NCBI RefSeq assembly: GCF_012273515.2
Contig: NZ_CP050975.2
Span: 620,001-684,000, forward strand
Length of the DNA stretch: 64,000 nt
Reading direction: 5' to 3'
Source: Streptomyces sp. RPA4-2
GTDB taxonomy: Bacteria; Actinomycetota; Actinomycetes; Streptomycetales; Streptomycetaceae
The notes below the pieces were generated by a model that did no database searches, had not been told where the DNA came from, and was given only the letters and a program-made list of their open reading frames with translations. Made by a program: the position numbers and the translations under genes. Positions 1-7,852 of the stretch are shown piece after piece (positions within the stretch are counted from its first letter, which is position 1; each line of letters begins with the position of its first letter).

Positions 1-1
1 C

Positions 2-676
2 AGCATGATCTACTCCGGCCTCGCCGGCCCGATCGTCACCGACTCCGGGACGAAGATCGACATCGATGACGAGGCGATGCAGGAGACGGTCGCCTTCATG
101 CAGAGCCTGACCGGCCCGAACCTGATGCCGAAGAACCTCACCGGCGCCGGTGCCAACGCCCTCTTCAGTACGGGCAAGTCCGGCTTCCTCTTCGACGGCG
201 AGTGGCAGATCCCGTCGTACCGGGCGGTCAAGGACCTGAAGTTCAACGTGGTGCCGTTCCCGGCGCTGCTCGGCTCGAAGCCGGTGGCGTACGCCGACTC
301 GCACGCGCTGATCCTGCCGCGCAACGACCGCGGCGACGAGACCCGCACCCGCAACGCGTCGAAGTTCGTCAAGAGCCTGCTCGACAGCAGCGCGGTGTGG
401 GCCGAGGGCGGGCACATCCCGGCCTGGCTGCCGACGCAGCACAGCAAGGCGTTCCTCGACCAGTCACCGCAGCGCAACTACGTCGAGGCCGCGTTCAACG
501 CCCAGTACGACCCGGTGGCCTGGTACACCGGCGCCGGCTCGGACTTCCAGGGCGTGATCGGCGGCACCGTCATCGAGGCCCTCACCGGGCGGATCACGCC
601 CAAGGGCATGGCGTCCGCGATGCGCTCCGCCCTGAAGCGGTACACCACGTCCCGACCGCCGGTCACGATGAAGTAG
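2..676 (+). CDS. Sugar ABC transporter substrate-binding protein, C-terminal part (cut by window edge)
   Basis: This is the last 224 residues of an extracellular solute-binding protein; its start lies left of the window. The segment has the fold signature of the family-1 (MalE/CUT1) binding proteins: a GKSGFLFDGEWQIPSYR stretch, then a helical C-terminal lobe with ALTGRITPKGMASAMRSAL, the usual closing motif. It would be a lipid-anchored receptor that hands a sugar or oligosaccharide to the two permeases that follow 12 and 11 bases apart in the same operon. The substrate cannot be told from this part. The family assignment is secure from context; specificity is unknown. Confidence 0.88.
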   Translation, partial: SMIYSGLAGPIVTDSGTKIDIDDEAMQETVAFMQSLTGPNLMPKNLTGAGANALFSTGKSGFLFDGEWQIPSYRAVKDLKFNVVPFPALLGSKPVAYADSHALILPRNDRGDETRTRNASKFVKSLLDSSAVWAEGGHIPAWLPTQHSKAFLDQSPQRNYVEAAFNAQYDPVAWYTGAGSDFQGVIGGTVIEALTGRITPKGMASAMRSALKRYTTSRPPVTMK

Positions 677-688
677 GAGGCAGTCACC

Positions 689-1636
689 ATGACGACCGTC
701 GTCTCGACGCGACCGGCACCCACCGCAGCCCCGACGGGCCTCGCCGCCGACCGGCCCACCCGTTCCGAACGCCGGGCGGGCAGGCTGCTCACCGCCCCCT
801 TCCTCGTGGTCTACCTGCTCTTCCTGGTCGGCCCGGTGCTCGTCGGCGTGGTGCTGAGCTTCTTCAACACCACCACCGTCAAGAGCGGCCTCGGGGACTT
901 CGTCGGCCTGTCGAACTACCGCGAAGTCCTCGGGGATTCCCTCTTCTGGGAGAGCATGTGGCACTCGGTGCTCTTCACGCTGCTGACCACTCCCCCGCTG
1001 GTGATCCTCGCCCTGGGCGTCGCCATCCTGGCCTCGCGCATCCGCCGCGGCCGGCTCTTCTACCGCATCGCCTTCTTCCTGCCGTACGTCGTGCCGTCCT
1101 CCGTGGTCACCCTGGTCTTCCTGTGGATGTACACCCCGCAGATCGGCCTCATACCAAAGGTGTTCGGCGCCGTCGGACTGCCGGTGCCGGACTTCATCGG
1201 CAGCACCTCGGGCGGCTGGACCGCCGTCGTCCTGATGACCGTGTGGTGGACGTTCGGCTTCAACTTCGTCCTCTACACCGCAGCGATCCAGGACGTCCCC
1301 GCGGACGTCTACGAGGCGGCGGCCATCGACGGCGCGAGCCCCTGGCAGCAGATCCGCCACATCACGGTGCCGCTGCTCGGCCGGACCACCAGCCTGGTGC
1401 TGATCCTTCAGATCCTCGCCTCGCTGAAGGTGTTCGACCAGATCTACCAGCTGCTCGGCGGCGGACCGAACCAATCCACCCGACCGGTCATCGAGTACAT
1501 CTACGACACCGGCTTCACCGCCTACCGGGGTGGCTACGGCGCTGCCGCCACCATGGTGTATTTCGTCATCATCGTCGCGATCTCGGCGGCCTGGTACGGG
1601 CTGCGGCGCCGTCGCGCGACCAGCAGCGCGGCCTGA
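689..1636 (+). CDS. Sugar ABC transporter permease (MalF type)
   Basis: A 315-residue inner-membrane permease of a carbohydrate (CUT1) importer. A cytoplasmic N-terminal tail of about 35 residues is followed by six predicted membrane segments. The cytoplasmic EAA loop, which docks the ATPase, reads EAAAIDGASPWQQIRHITVP near residues 208-227. AGGAGG stands just upstream of the ATG, overlapping the end of the binding-protein gene. It pairs with the next permease. No ATPase gene is present in the visible part, which is usual in Streptomyces, where many sugar importers share MsiK encoded elsewhere. Confidence 0.93.
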   Translation: MTTVVSTRPAPTAAPTGLAADRPTRSERRAGRLLTAPFLVVYLLFLVGPVLVGVVLSFFNTTTVKSGLGDFVGLSNYREVLGDSLFWESMWHSVLFTLLTTPPLVILALGVAILASRIRRGRLFYRIAFFLPYVVPSSVVTLVFLWMYTPQIGLIPKVFGAVGLPVPDFIGSTSGGWTAVVLMTVWWTFGFNFVLYTAAIQDVPADVYEAAAIDGASPWQQIRHITVPLLGRTTSLVLILQILASLKVFDQIYQLLGGGPNQSTRPVIEYIYDTGFTAYRGGYGAAATMVYFVIIVAISAAWYGLRRRRATSSAA

Positions 1637-1647
1637 GCGGAGGACCC

Positions 1648-2514
1648 ATGACCACCATCACCCAGCCGCGGCCCGCCGAACCGAAGGGCGCGGTCAACGG
1701 CGCCAAGCTCTTCAACCGGCTCTGCGCCGTGTGCCTGACCCTGTTCGCCCTGATCTGGCTGGTGCCCTTCGTCTGGGCACTGATCACCTCGCTGCGCGAC
1801 GACGCGTCCATCACCCAGAGCCCCACGTCGATCTTCGCCGGCGGATGGTCGCTGGACGCGTACTCGACCGCCTGGGACAACCATCCGATCGGCACCTGGT
1901 ACCTCAACAGCCTGGTGATCTCGGTGCTCGCCGTGATCTTCACCGTGGCCTTCTGCTCCATGGCGGGATTCGCGCTGGCCTTCCTGCGCTTCCGCGGCCG
2001 TGGCCTGGTCATGGCCGTCGCCACGGCCGGCCTGATGCTGCCGACCGAGGCGCTGGTGCTGCCGCAGTTCATCGAGTACCGGTCGTTCCACCTGCTCGGC
2101 ACGTTCTGGGCGCTGGTCCTGCCGTCGGTCGCGGCACCGATCTCGGTGTTCGTCTTCCACTCCTTCTTCCGCGGCATCCCCACGGCGCTGATCGAGGCGG
2201 CCCGCATCGACGGCGCGAGCTGGTGGCGCGTCTACGCCAACGTCTGCATGCCGATCTGCCGCCCGGCGGTGTCCACGGTCGCGATTCTCACCTTCATCAG
2301 CTCCTGGAACTCGTTCCTGTGGCCGCTGCTGGTCCTCAGCCAGACCAAGTCCCAGACCATCCCTGTGGGCCTCGCCTCACTGGTGGACCCCAGTAGTCCC
2401 CAGTACGCCGAGGTCATGGCCTCCTCGGTCCTCGGCTTCATCCCGCTCATCGCGGTCTTCCTGGTCTTCCAGCGGCAGATCGTCCAGGGGATCGCCACGA
2501 CGGGCATCAAGTGA
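1648..2514 (+). CDS. Sugar ABC transporter permease (MalG type)
   Basis: A 288-residue second permease of the same importer. The ATG at 1648 is preceded by GGAGGACCC, and this start is preferred over the much longer open frame upstream, which runs through the other two genes in another phase. It has a short hydrophilic N-terminus, six membrane segments, and the EAA loop EAARIDGASWWRVYANVCMP near residues 190-209, as in MalG-like proteins. It is the last gene of the operon; the next gene converges from the other strand 221 bases later. Confidence 0.93.
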   Translation: MTTITQPRPAEPKGAVNGAKLFNRLCAVCLTLFALIWLVPFVWALITSLRDDASITQSPTSIFAGGWSLDAYSTAWDNHPIGTWYLNSLVISVLAVIFTVAFCSMAGFALAFLRFRGRGLVMAVATAGLMLPTEALVLPQFIEYRSFHLLGTFWALVLPSVAAPISVFVFHSFFRGIPTALIEAARIDGASWWRVYANVCMPICRPAVSTVAILTFISSWNSFLWPLLVLSQTKSQTIPVGLASLVDPSSPQYAEVMASSVLGFIPLIAVFLVFQRQIVQGIATTGIK

Positions 2515-2735
2515 CGGTCCCGACCCGCCGCCGCGGCGGTGCCACGTCCCACCCCGGGAGACCGGGCCGGGATACGGCATCGCCGCGGCGGCGTTCGCGG
2601 CCGAAGAACTCAACGGTCGCGGCGCAACTGTCCTGGCACCGCTCCGAGTCGACCGTCCGGAGATTCCGGGATGCCCGGCCGGGCGGTGTCCGTGCAACGT
2701 CGTGGAGCCGGACAGGACGCCTGGCGCCTGACGCC

Positions 2736-3692
2736 TCAAGGGGCGAAGACGGCCTGGTCCGCGCGGGTCTCGAAGCATTCTTTCCCGCCGCCCGCCGCGG
2801 GGCTGAAGCAAGCTTGCACGGACGTCCCCGGGCTCACCACGCTCATGGGGGTGTGGACGTAGGTGTCGGCCTCGCCTCGGCTGGTGACCCGGGCGCCGCG
2901 GAAGGTGCCGTCCCGGCCGCCCGTCCGGATCTCGACACGGTCGTCCACGGACGCGCCCCACATCCGGGCCCAACTCGCGCCGCATTCCTGGCTGTAGCGG
3001 ATCTGGATCCAGGCGCCCGTCGCGGTCTCGTGCTCGGCGAGGGTCAACGGGTCGGCGGCGCATTTCATCGTGAGCGGGTCCTTGTTCCCACAGGCGCTGT
3101 GCTGGCAGAGCGCCCGGGTGGCCGGAGGGGCCGCGGGGGACGGTGATGCCTGCTTGCGTTGCGGTGAGGGAAGGTGAATGAGCGCGAGCGTTCCCAGAAC
3201 CACCGCACAGACCGACGCGAGGGCGGTGAGGACGGTTGCGCGCCGGTACCCGGCCGGGCCGGTGCGGATGTGGCCGGCGTCGCTCGGGACCGTCTCGCTT
3301 CGGCCGGTGTCGGGCGGGGCAGTGGCGAGGGCCGAAGTCGGTGTGTCCGCTCGCGTGCCGGTGCGCTGTCGAGCAGCCGGCGCTCCCCGCGTCGTTCCAC
3401 TGTCCTCCGCCTGGTCCGCGTGGGCGTCGTGGTCCGCGTGGTCCGTCCGGTCCGTCCGGGCGATGTCCAAGAGCGCCAACGAGTGGTCGGCGGGTTCGCC
3501 GGCCAGACGGCACAGCTCCTTGACCGCGCTGCGGGGCGGCAGGCTCTTGCCGTTGAGATAACGCTCCCAGGACGACTTGCTGAAGGTGGTCGCGTTCGCG
3601 AGCTGTGCCAGGCTCAGACCGGTGCGCCGCTTCAACTCCTTGAGCACGGCGGCCAGTCGGGCGCCCGGCGGTGAAGGTGCGCTTGAGGTCAT
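2736..3692 (-). CDS. Membrane-anchored XRE regulator with DUF2690 extracytoplasmic domain
   Basis: 318 residues. Residues about 10-75 form an XRE-type helix-turn-helix (GLSLAQLANATTFSKSSWER). A long hydrophilic linker, rich in Asp/His near 82-95, leads to one membrane segment at about 152-174. Residues 195-318 match DUF2690, with cysteines at ALCQHSACG, LTMKCAADP and YSQECGASWARM and a closing CF...CF pair. The topology puts the DNA-binding part inside and the Cys-rich domain outside. Its ATG overlaps the stop of the upstream gene (ATGA), so the two are translationally coupled. DUF2690 has no established function known to me; sensing a wall or envelope cue is inference. Confidence 0.85.
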   Translation of the reverse strand: MTSSAPSPPGARLAAVLKELKRRTGLSLAQLANATTFSKSSWERYLNGKSLPPRSAVKELCRLAGEPADHSLALLDIARTDRTDHADHDAHADQAEDSGTTRGAPAARQRTGTRADTPTSALATAPPDTGRSETVPSDAGHIRTGPAGYRRATVLTALASVCAVVLGTLALIHLPSPQRKQASPSPAAPPATRALCQHSACGNKDPLTMKCAADPLTLAEHETATGAWIQIRYSQECGASWARMWGASVDDRVEIRTGGRDGTFRGARVTSRGEADTYVHTPMSVVSPGTSVQACFSPAAGGGKECFETRADQAVFAP

Positions 3693-4561
3693 CCGCGTAA
3701 CGCCTTCCAGGAGCGCGGCCCCAGCATGCCGTCGGCGACCAGGCCCGCGCGATGCTGGAACGCTTTGACCGCCCGCAGCGTCAGCGGGCCGAACATGCCG
3801 TCGATCCCGCCGGGTGAGATGCCTGCCCGGCGCAGCAGACACTGCGCCTCGGCGACGTCGGCGCCCGTGGCCCCGTAGGAGATCTCGGTGTCTCGGCCGT
3901 TGTTGACGCCTGCCGACCAGCGGCCGTCGACGCGGGCGATGTGGCATGCGTACGAGGGTGGCGGCGAGGCCGCGGTGGTGCGGGGCGGGGCGGCGACGTC
4001 CGCCGGGGTGCCGTCCTCGTCGAGGCGCAGAATGACCAGCAGCGCCGCCAAGAGGGCGACGGCCAGGGCGACGACGCCTGCCGTGAGAGCGATGTGCGGA
4101 AAGCGGCCGGGGGCCGGTCCGGGGCCGGGCGGTGCCATGAGCTGGAGCGGCGTGTCCGGCGCCCCGGGACGCGGCCCCGTCTGCGTTGCCGGCTGCTCCA
4201 GCTCCTGCACCCGTCTTTCTTCCCCCTCCTGCTGCCGCTGCCCTTGCTGCGTTCGCGCGGCGGGCCGCGGCTGTGGGACGGGCCTGGCGCGGCGGCTGTC
4301 CCAGGTGTCGGCGGCGATCTCGTGCAACGCCAGCAGGGGGACGGGGTCGGCGCCGGCGATCCGGGCCAGTTCCTCCACCGCCTCCTGGGGCGGCAGCGCC
4401 GTACCTCCCAAGTACCGCTCCCACGACTTGGCGCTGTAGCCGGTCTTGGCCGCGAGCTGCCGCATCGTCAGCTCACCGTGGTCCTTCAGCCGGCGTAACC
4501 GTTCCACCAACTGCCTTGCGCAGGAATCGAGTTCAGCGGGCAGCGGCTTGGAGCGCGGCAT
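3689..4561 (-). CDS. Membrane-anchored XRE regulator with peptidoglycan-binding domain
   Basis: 290 residues. An N-terminal XRE helix-turn-helix (about 20-75, TMRQLAAKTGYSAKSWERYL) closely resembles that of the following gene. A Gln/Pro-rich linker, one membrane segment (about 157-180) and a C-terminal peptidoglycan_binding_1 domain (about 215-288, GIDGMFGPLTLRAVKAFQHR) follow. The domain order suggests a one-component regulator that touches the wall outside and DNA inside. It is first in a two-gene operon with the DUF2690 regulator and is divergent, over 261 bases, from a secreted wall-binding protein. That shared promoter region is a natural target, but regulation is inferred. Confidence 0.87.
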   Translation of the reverse strand: MPRSKPLPAELDSCARQLVERLRRLKDHGELTMRQLAAKTGYSAKSWERYLGGTALPPQEAVEELARIAGADPVPLLALHEIAADTWDSRRARPVPQPRPAARTQQGQRQQEGEERRVQELEQPATQTGPRPGAPDTPLQLMAPPGPGPAPGRFPHIALTAGVVALAVALLAALLVILRLDEDGTPADVAAPPRTTAASPPPSYACHIARVDGRWSAGVNNGRDTEISYGATGADVAEAQCLLRRAGISPGGIDGMFGPLTLRAVKAFQHRAGLVADGMLGPRSWKALRG

Positions 4562-4822
4562 GTTTCCCCCAATGCGGTCATCGGCGTGAACAGCGGCCCC
4601 CTCCGCTGCTGCGCATTCTGCATGAGCCCATCACATCTGTCACAGGTGTCCCACACAGCCGTCCCAGCGAACGCCGTCGTCGCAGGTCAGCAGGGCGGTC
4701 ATCCCGTAAGGCCGCCACTTGTGCCACAGCCGTAGCCGCCACGCCCCAGTGCCCTCACCTTTGGTCTCGCCACCTGCCTGCCAGGCGGGACAGGTGCCGA
4801 CCCACGACCGAAAGAGGAACGC

Positions 4823-5269
4823 ATGCGACCGAACGCTCTGGGCAGGACCATCGCCGGCCTCATCGCCGTTGCCGGCCTCGCCGCCGGCAGTGTGGCGACC
4901 GCGGGCACCGGTTACGCGGCAACCGCGACCACCGCGCGGACGGCGGCGGCCGCACAGCCCGCCTCGGCGGCCGCGACGCAGAACTTCGGTCTGACCACGG
5001 CCGAGGCCAAGAACGTCCAGGAGTTCCTCGCGGACTACTGGGGATACACGGACTCCATCGACGGTCAGCTGGGCACCAACAGTTGGAAGGCTTTCCAGCG
5101 CTGCCTCGCGAGGTACTGGGGATACACGGGCGCCATCGACGGGGACCCCGGCACCAACACCATCAAGGCGCTCCAGCGTCTGCTGGCTGACGACTACGGC
5201 TACACGGGCGCGATCGACGGCGTCGCCGGTGCGGGCACGCGGGCGGCGTTCAAGCGCTTCGCCGCCTGA
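4823..5269 (+). CDS. Small secreted protein with three tandem wall-binding repeats
   Basis: 148 residues. A signal peptide of about 33 residues (basic start, GLIAVAGLAAGSVATAG core, AxA-like cleavage) is followed by an Ala/Thr-rich spacer. Three near-identical 26-residue repeats (69-94, 95-120, 121-148) follow, each of the form LAxYWGYTGAIDGxxGTNxxKAxQR. This is a shortened peptidoglycan-binding repeat also found at the C-termini of actinobacterial wall hydrolases. No catalytic domain is present, so it is a pure binding protein. AAGAGG lies 9 bases before the ATG. It is divergent from the XRE pair and upstream of the CHAP protein, which suggests a shared envelope role. Confidence 0.85.
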   Translation: MRPNALGRTIAGLIAVAGLAAGSVATAGTGYAATATTARTAAAAQPASAAATQNFGLTTAEAKNVQEFLADYWGYTDSIDGQLGTNSWKAFQRCLARYWGYTGAIDGDPGTNTIKALQRLLADDYGYTGAIDGVAGAGTRAAFKRFAA

Positions 5270-5321
5270 CCGGTCCGACCCGCCCGACCGGTCCGACCCG
5301 CCCGACGGGTCCGACTGGTCC
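5268..5321. repeat. 18-bp tandem repeat, three copies
   Basis: The unit GACCGGTCCGACCCGCCC occurs twice exactly (5268-5285, 5286-5303), followed by a diverged third copy (5304-5321). The array begins on the stop codon of the secreted repeat protein and lies before the terminator hairpin. It is probably neutral slippage DNA. Confidence 0.8.
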
Positions 5322-5341
5322 AGCCGTTGAGCGACCGACCC

Positions 5342-5370
5342 GGCCCGTCCTTGCCCGGCAAGGACGGGCC
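5342..5370 (+). terminator. Intrinsic terminator after the small secreted protein
   Basis: GGCCCGTCCTTGCC (5342-5355) is an exact inverted repeat of 5357-5370, making a tight GC-rich hairpin about 70 bases after the stop. No T-run follows, as is usual in Streptomyces. Confidence 0.65.
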
Positions 5371-5690
5371 GCGGATGCGTGTTCTCGCTCCCCGTCCGGA
5401 CCGGGTCCATCACGCCCGGGGACAACTACCGCGTCGGGAGGCGCGGTTCCTTCTCGCGACCACATCGACCGCCAGACCGCCGCCGTCGTCCCGCCGTGCG
5501 GTCACCCAAATCGACGTCCCAGCAGGTCGGCGCGGGAGACATCCCGTCATGACCGCATTGCGGCTGTAACGGTGACGTCCCCCGCCACGCAGCACTCTCG
5601 TCCCGTCACCCGCGCCGGACGAGCACGACGGTCCGTCACCCGACGATGCGTCGGACGACGCTCCGGAAACCGAAGGAGAACCTCGCCGCC
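5371..5690 (+). other. Upstream region of the CHAP protein gene
   Basis: About 320 bases lie between the terminator and the chosen start of the CHAP gene. No gene is supported here. The region must hold the CHAP promoter; no clear sigma consensus or long repeat was recognised. An in-frame ATG at 5646 exists but has no ribosome site. Confidence 0.5.
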
Positions 5691-7334
5691 ATGGGAAGAC
5701 TCGCATTCCTCGTTCGCGCCGAAGACGAAGGCTCACGCCAACGGGACGCGCACCGCACCGGGCCGGGGTGGCGGATCAGAATCGGGACTTTCGCCGCCAC
5801 CGCGGCGATGGTCTCGGCCGGCATCGTGCTCGGTGCCGGTCCGGCGGCGGCCGCGCCGCCCGCGATCAAGCTGACCTCCACGTCCTGCCCCAACGAGATC
5901 GTGCAGGGCCAGGAGGGCGGCTGCGTCACGGAGTTGCAGAACCTGCTCAACGCGCACGGCGCCGGTCTGGTGGTGGACGGTCAGTTCGGGCCGAGCACGC
6001 TCTACGCGGTCCGTGAGTACCAGGCCGCCACCGCGATCGCCGTGGACGGGCGGGTGGGACCCGCGACCAAGAGCAAGCTGTACGCGACCGGAGGTTCGGC
6101 GCCCGCCCCGATCAACCTCCAGTCCTCCTCGTGCCCCGCGAACATCGTCCAGGGCGACAAGGGCGGATGCGTCACCGAGCTCCAGCGGCTGCTGCGTCAC
6201 CACGGCTACGCGGTGGACGTGGACGGCGACTTCGGCGCCGGAACCGCGAGTGCCGTCCGCAGCTTTCAGTCGTCCTACGGCCTCACGGCGGACGGCCAGG
6301 TCGGCACCAACACCAAGCGGGCGCTGTACGACACCGACGAGTCACCGTCGACGGGCCTGGACCTGAGGTCGAGTTCCTGCCCGGAGAACATCGTGGAGGG
6401 GCAGAGCGGCGGTTGCGTCGCCACGCTCCAGTCCCTGCTGAACGGCAAGGGCCAGAGCGTCGGCGTCGACGGCAGCTTCGGCCCCCTGACCCTGACGGCC
6501 GTGAAGGCGTTCCAGTCCGCGAGCGGCCTCACCGCCGACGGCGAGGTCGGCCCGAACACCAAAGCCGCCCTGTACTCGAACATCGGCGGCGGTGGCGGCA
6601 ACGGCGCGCCGGCGCCGATCAACCTGAACTCCGCCTCGTGCCCGAACGAGATCGTCAAGGGGCAGCGCAGCGGCTGCGTCACCGAACTGCAGAGCCTGCT
6701 CAACCACCACGGTGCCGACCTCGCCGTCGACGGCGACTTCGGTGCGCTCACCGACAGCGCCGTCAGGGACTTCCAGGCCGAGAAGGGTCTCTCGGTCGAC
6801 GGCCATGCGGGGCCGAACACCAAGGCCGCACTGTACGGGGCGGTCACCCCGCCGTCGTCGCCCCCGCCCGGCGGCGGCTACGGCAAGATCCTCGACGTGG
6901 CCGCGGCCGAGGTGGGCACGGTCGAGGGCAGTGCCCGCGCGAACAGTTACGGCTCGGCCGTGGGTCTTTCGCTGTCCACCAGCAACTACGCCTGGTGCGC
7001 GACCTTCGTGAGCTGGGTGGCCAAGCAGACCGGGGCCAGCTCCTACCGCAACTCCTATGTCTCGGGCTGGGTCAAGCAGGCGCGGGCCGGCAACTACCAC
7101 CTGTCGGTGACGACCAGCCCGCAGCCGGGTGACATCGTGGCCTTCGACTGGGACGGCGGAAGCGACTTCACCGGCGGCAACGAGCACATAGGCATCGTGC
7201 GGACGGTGTCCGGGTCGTCCTTCACCACGGTCGAGGGCAACACGGGCAACCCCAACGGCGGCAGCGACGGGGTGTACGTCAAGTCCCGTGCCACGAACAG
7301 CGGTTACGACGTGGTCTTCATCCGGGTCCGCTGA
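5691..7334 (+). CDS. Secreted CHAP-domain protein with four peptidoglycan-binding domains
   Basis: 547 residues from the ATG at 5691, chosen because AAGGAG lies 12 bases before it; an earlier ATG at 5646 lacks a site. A basic N-terminus and a hydrophobic stretch (IGTFAATAAMVSAGIVLGAG) end in an Ala-rich cleavage region near residue 54. Four peptidoglycan_binding_1 units of about 80 residues follow, each opening with a SCPxxIVxGxxGGCV-like motif whose paired Cys may form a disulfide. After a Pro-rich linker the C-terminal 140 residues are a CHAP amidase/endopeptidase: Cys in NYAWCATFVSWV, His in NEHIGIV, and a VEGNT turn. It probably binds peptidoglycan and cuts its peptides outside the cell. 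Confidence 0.92.
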   Translation: MGRLAFLVRAEDEGSRQRDAHRTGPGWRIRIGTFAATAAMVSAGIVLGAGPAAAAPPAIKLTSTSCPNEIVQGQEGGCVTELQNLLNAHGAGLVVDGQFGPSTLYAVREYQAATAIAVDGRVGPATKSKLYATGGSAPAPINLQSSSCPANIVQGDKGGCVTELQRLLRHHGYAVDVDGDFGAGTASAVRSFQSSYGLTADGQVGTNTKRALYDTDESPSTGLDLRSSSCPENIVEGQSGGCVATLQSLLNGKGQSVGVDGSFGPLTLTAVKAFQSASGLTADGEVGPNTKAALYSNIGGGGGNGAPAPINLNSASCPNEIVKGQRSGCVTELQSLLNHHGADLAVDGDFGALTDSAVRDFQAEKGLSVDGHAGPNTKAALYGAVTPPSSPPPGGGYGKILDVAAAEVGTVEGSARANSYGSAVGLSLSTSNYAWCATFVSWVAKQTGASSYRNSYVSGWVKQARAGNYHLSVTTSPQPGDIVAFDWDGGSDFTGGNEHIGIVRTVSGSSFTTVEGNTGNPNGGSDGVYVKSRATNSGYDVVFIRVR

Positions 7335-7360
7335 GCGGCCCCGCCGGAGGTTCCCGGCAG

Positions 7361-7407
7361 GCAGCTCCCGGGTCCGGACTCCCCAGGACTCCGGACGCGG
7401 GAGCTGC
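7361..7407 (+). terminator. Strong hairpin terminator after the CHAP gene
   Basis: The 18-base arm at 7361-7378 pairs with 7390-7407 with one mismatch and an 11-base loop, 26 bases after the CHAP stop. The rest of the 518-base gap up to 7852 holds no supported gene. It should contain the phoD promoter, but no convincing PHO-box pair (GTTCACC-like direct repeats) was found. Confidence 0.85.
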
Positions 7408-7852
7408 TTCCGCGGGCGTCGAACGCCCCGGAGATGCGACGGATCGGCGCCCGGACCGCCGTATCGTCGGCAATGCGGCTCACCTCCGCGGCCTCTCCAG
7501 CCCGACCGACGGCTGCGAGGGGCGCCTCATCACCTTCCCCTGGCGGACTTGTTCCGGCCGCGCCGGCAGGAGTGGAGCGCGGCCGGCCCAAGGATGGAGC
7601 GCCAGTTGGTGTGGCCGATGCCGTCGACGACGGGGTACACCGCGCCGAACAAACCCCCTCCCGGGCATGGCGGATTCGTGCGCGAACCGTGAAGGCGGGT
7701 CCCTGGAGGACGGAGAAGATCAACAGTTACCCGCCATACATGGGCGCGCCAACCATCCGGCAACTGCACGCCGTCCCGCACCACTGCAATGCCCTGGCAC
7801 CACCAACCGGGCCTCACGGCCGTACTTCGCACGTCAGGGATTGCGCACGCAC

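Noticed and set aside
464..1474. Large minus-strand open frame opposite the ABC permease genes
   Set aside because: Low-complexity Gly/Asp/Gln/His composition with no domain; a typical shadow of GC-rich third positions.
202..1647. A long open frame reading into the second permease gene from 1.4 kb upstream
   Set aside because: It is Arg/Pro-rich and overlaps the binding-protein and first-permease genes in another phase; the true start at 1648 has its own ribosome site.
7640..7852. PHO box upstream of phoD
   Set aside because: Only a loose GTTACCCGCC half was found near 7731, with no second copy at 11-base spacing.
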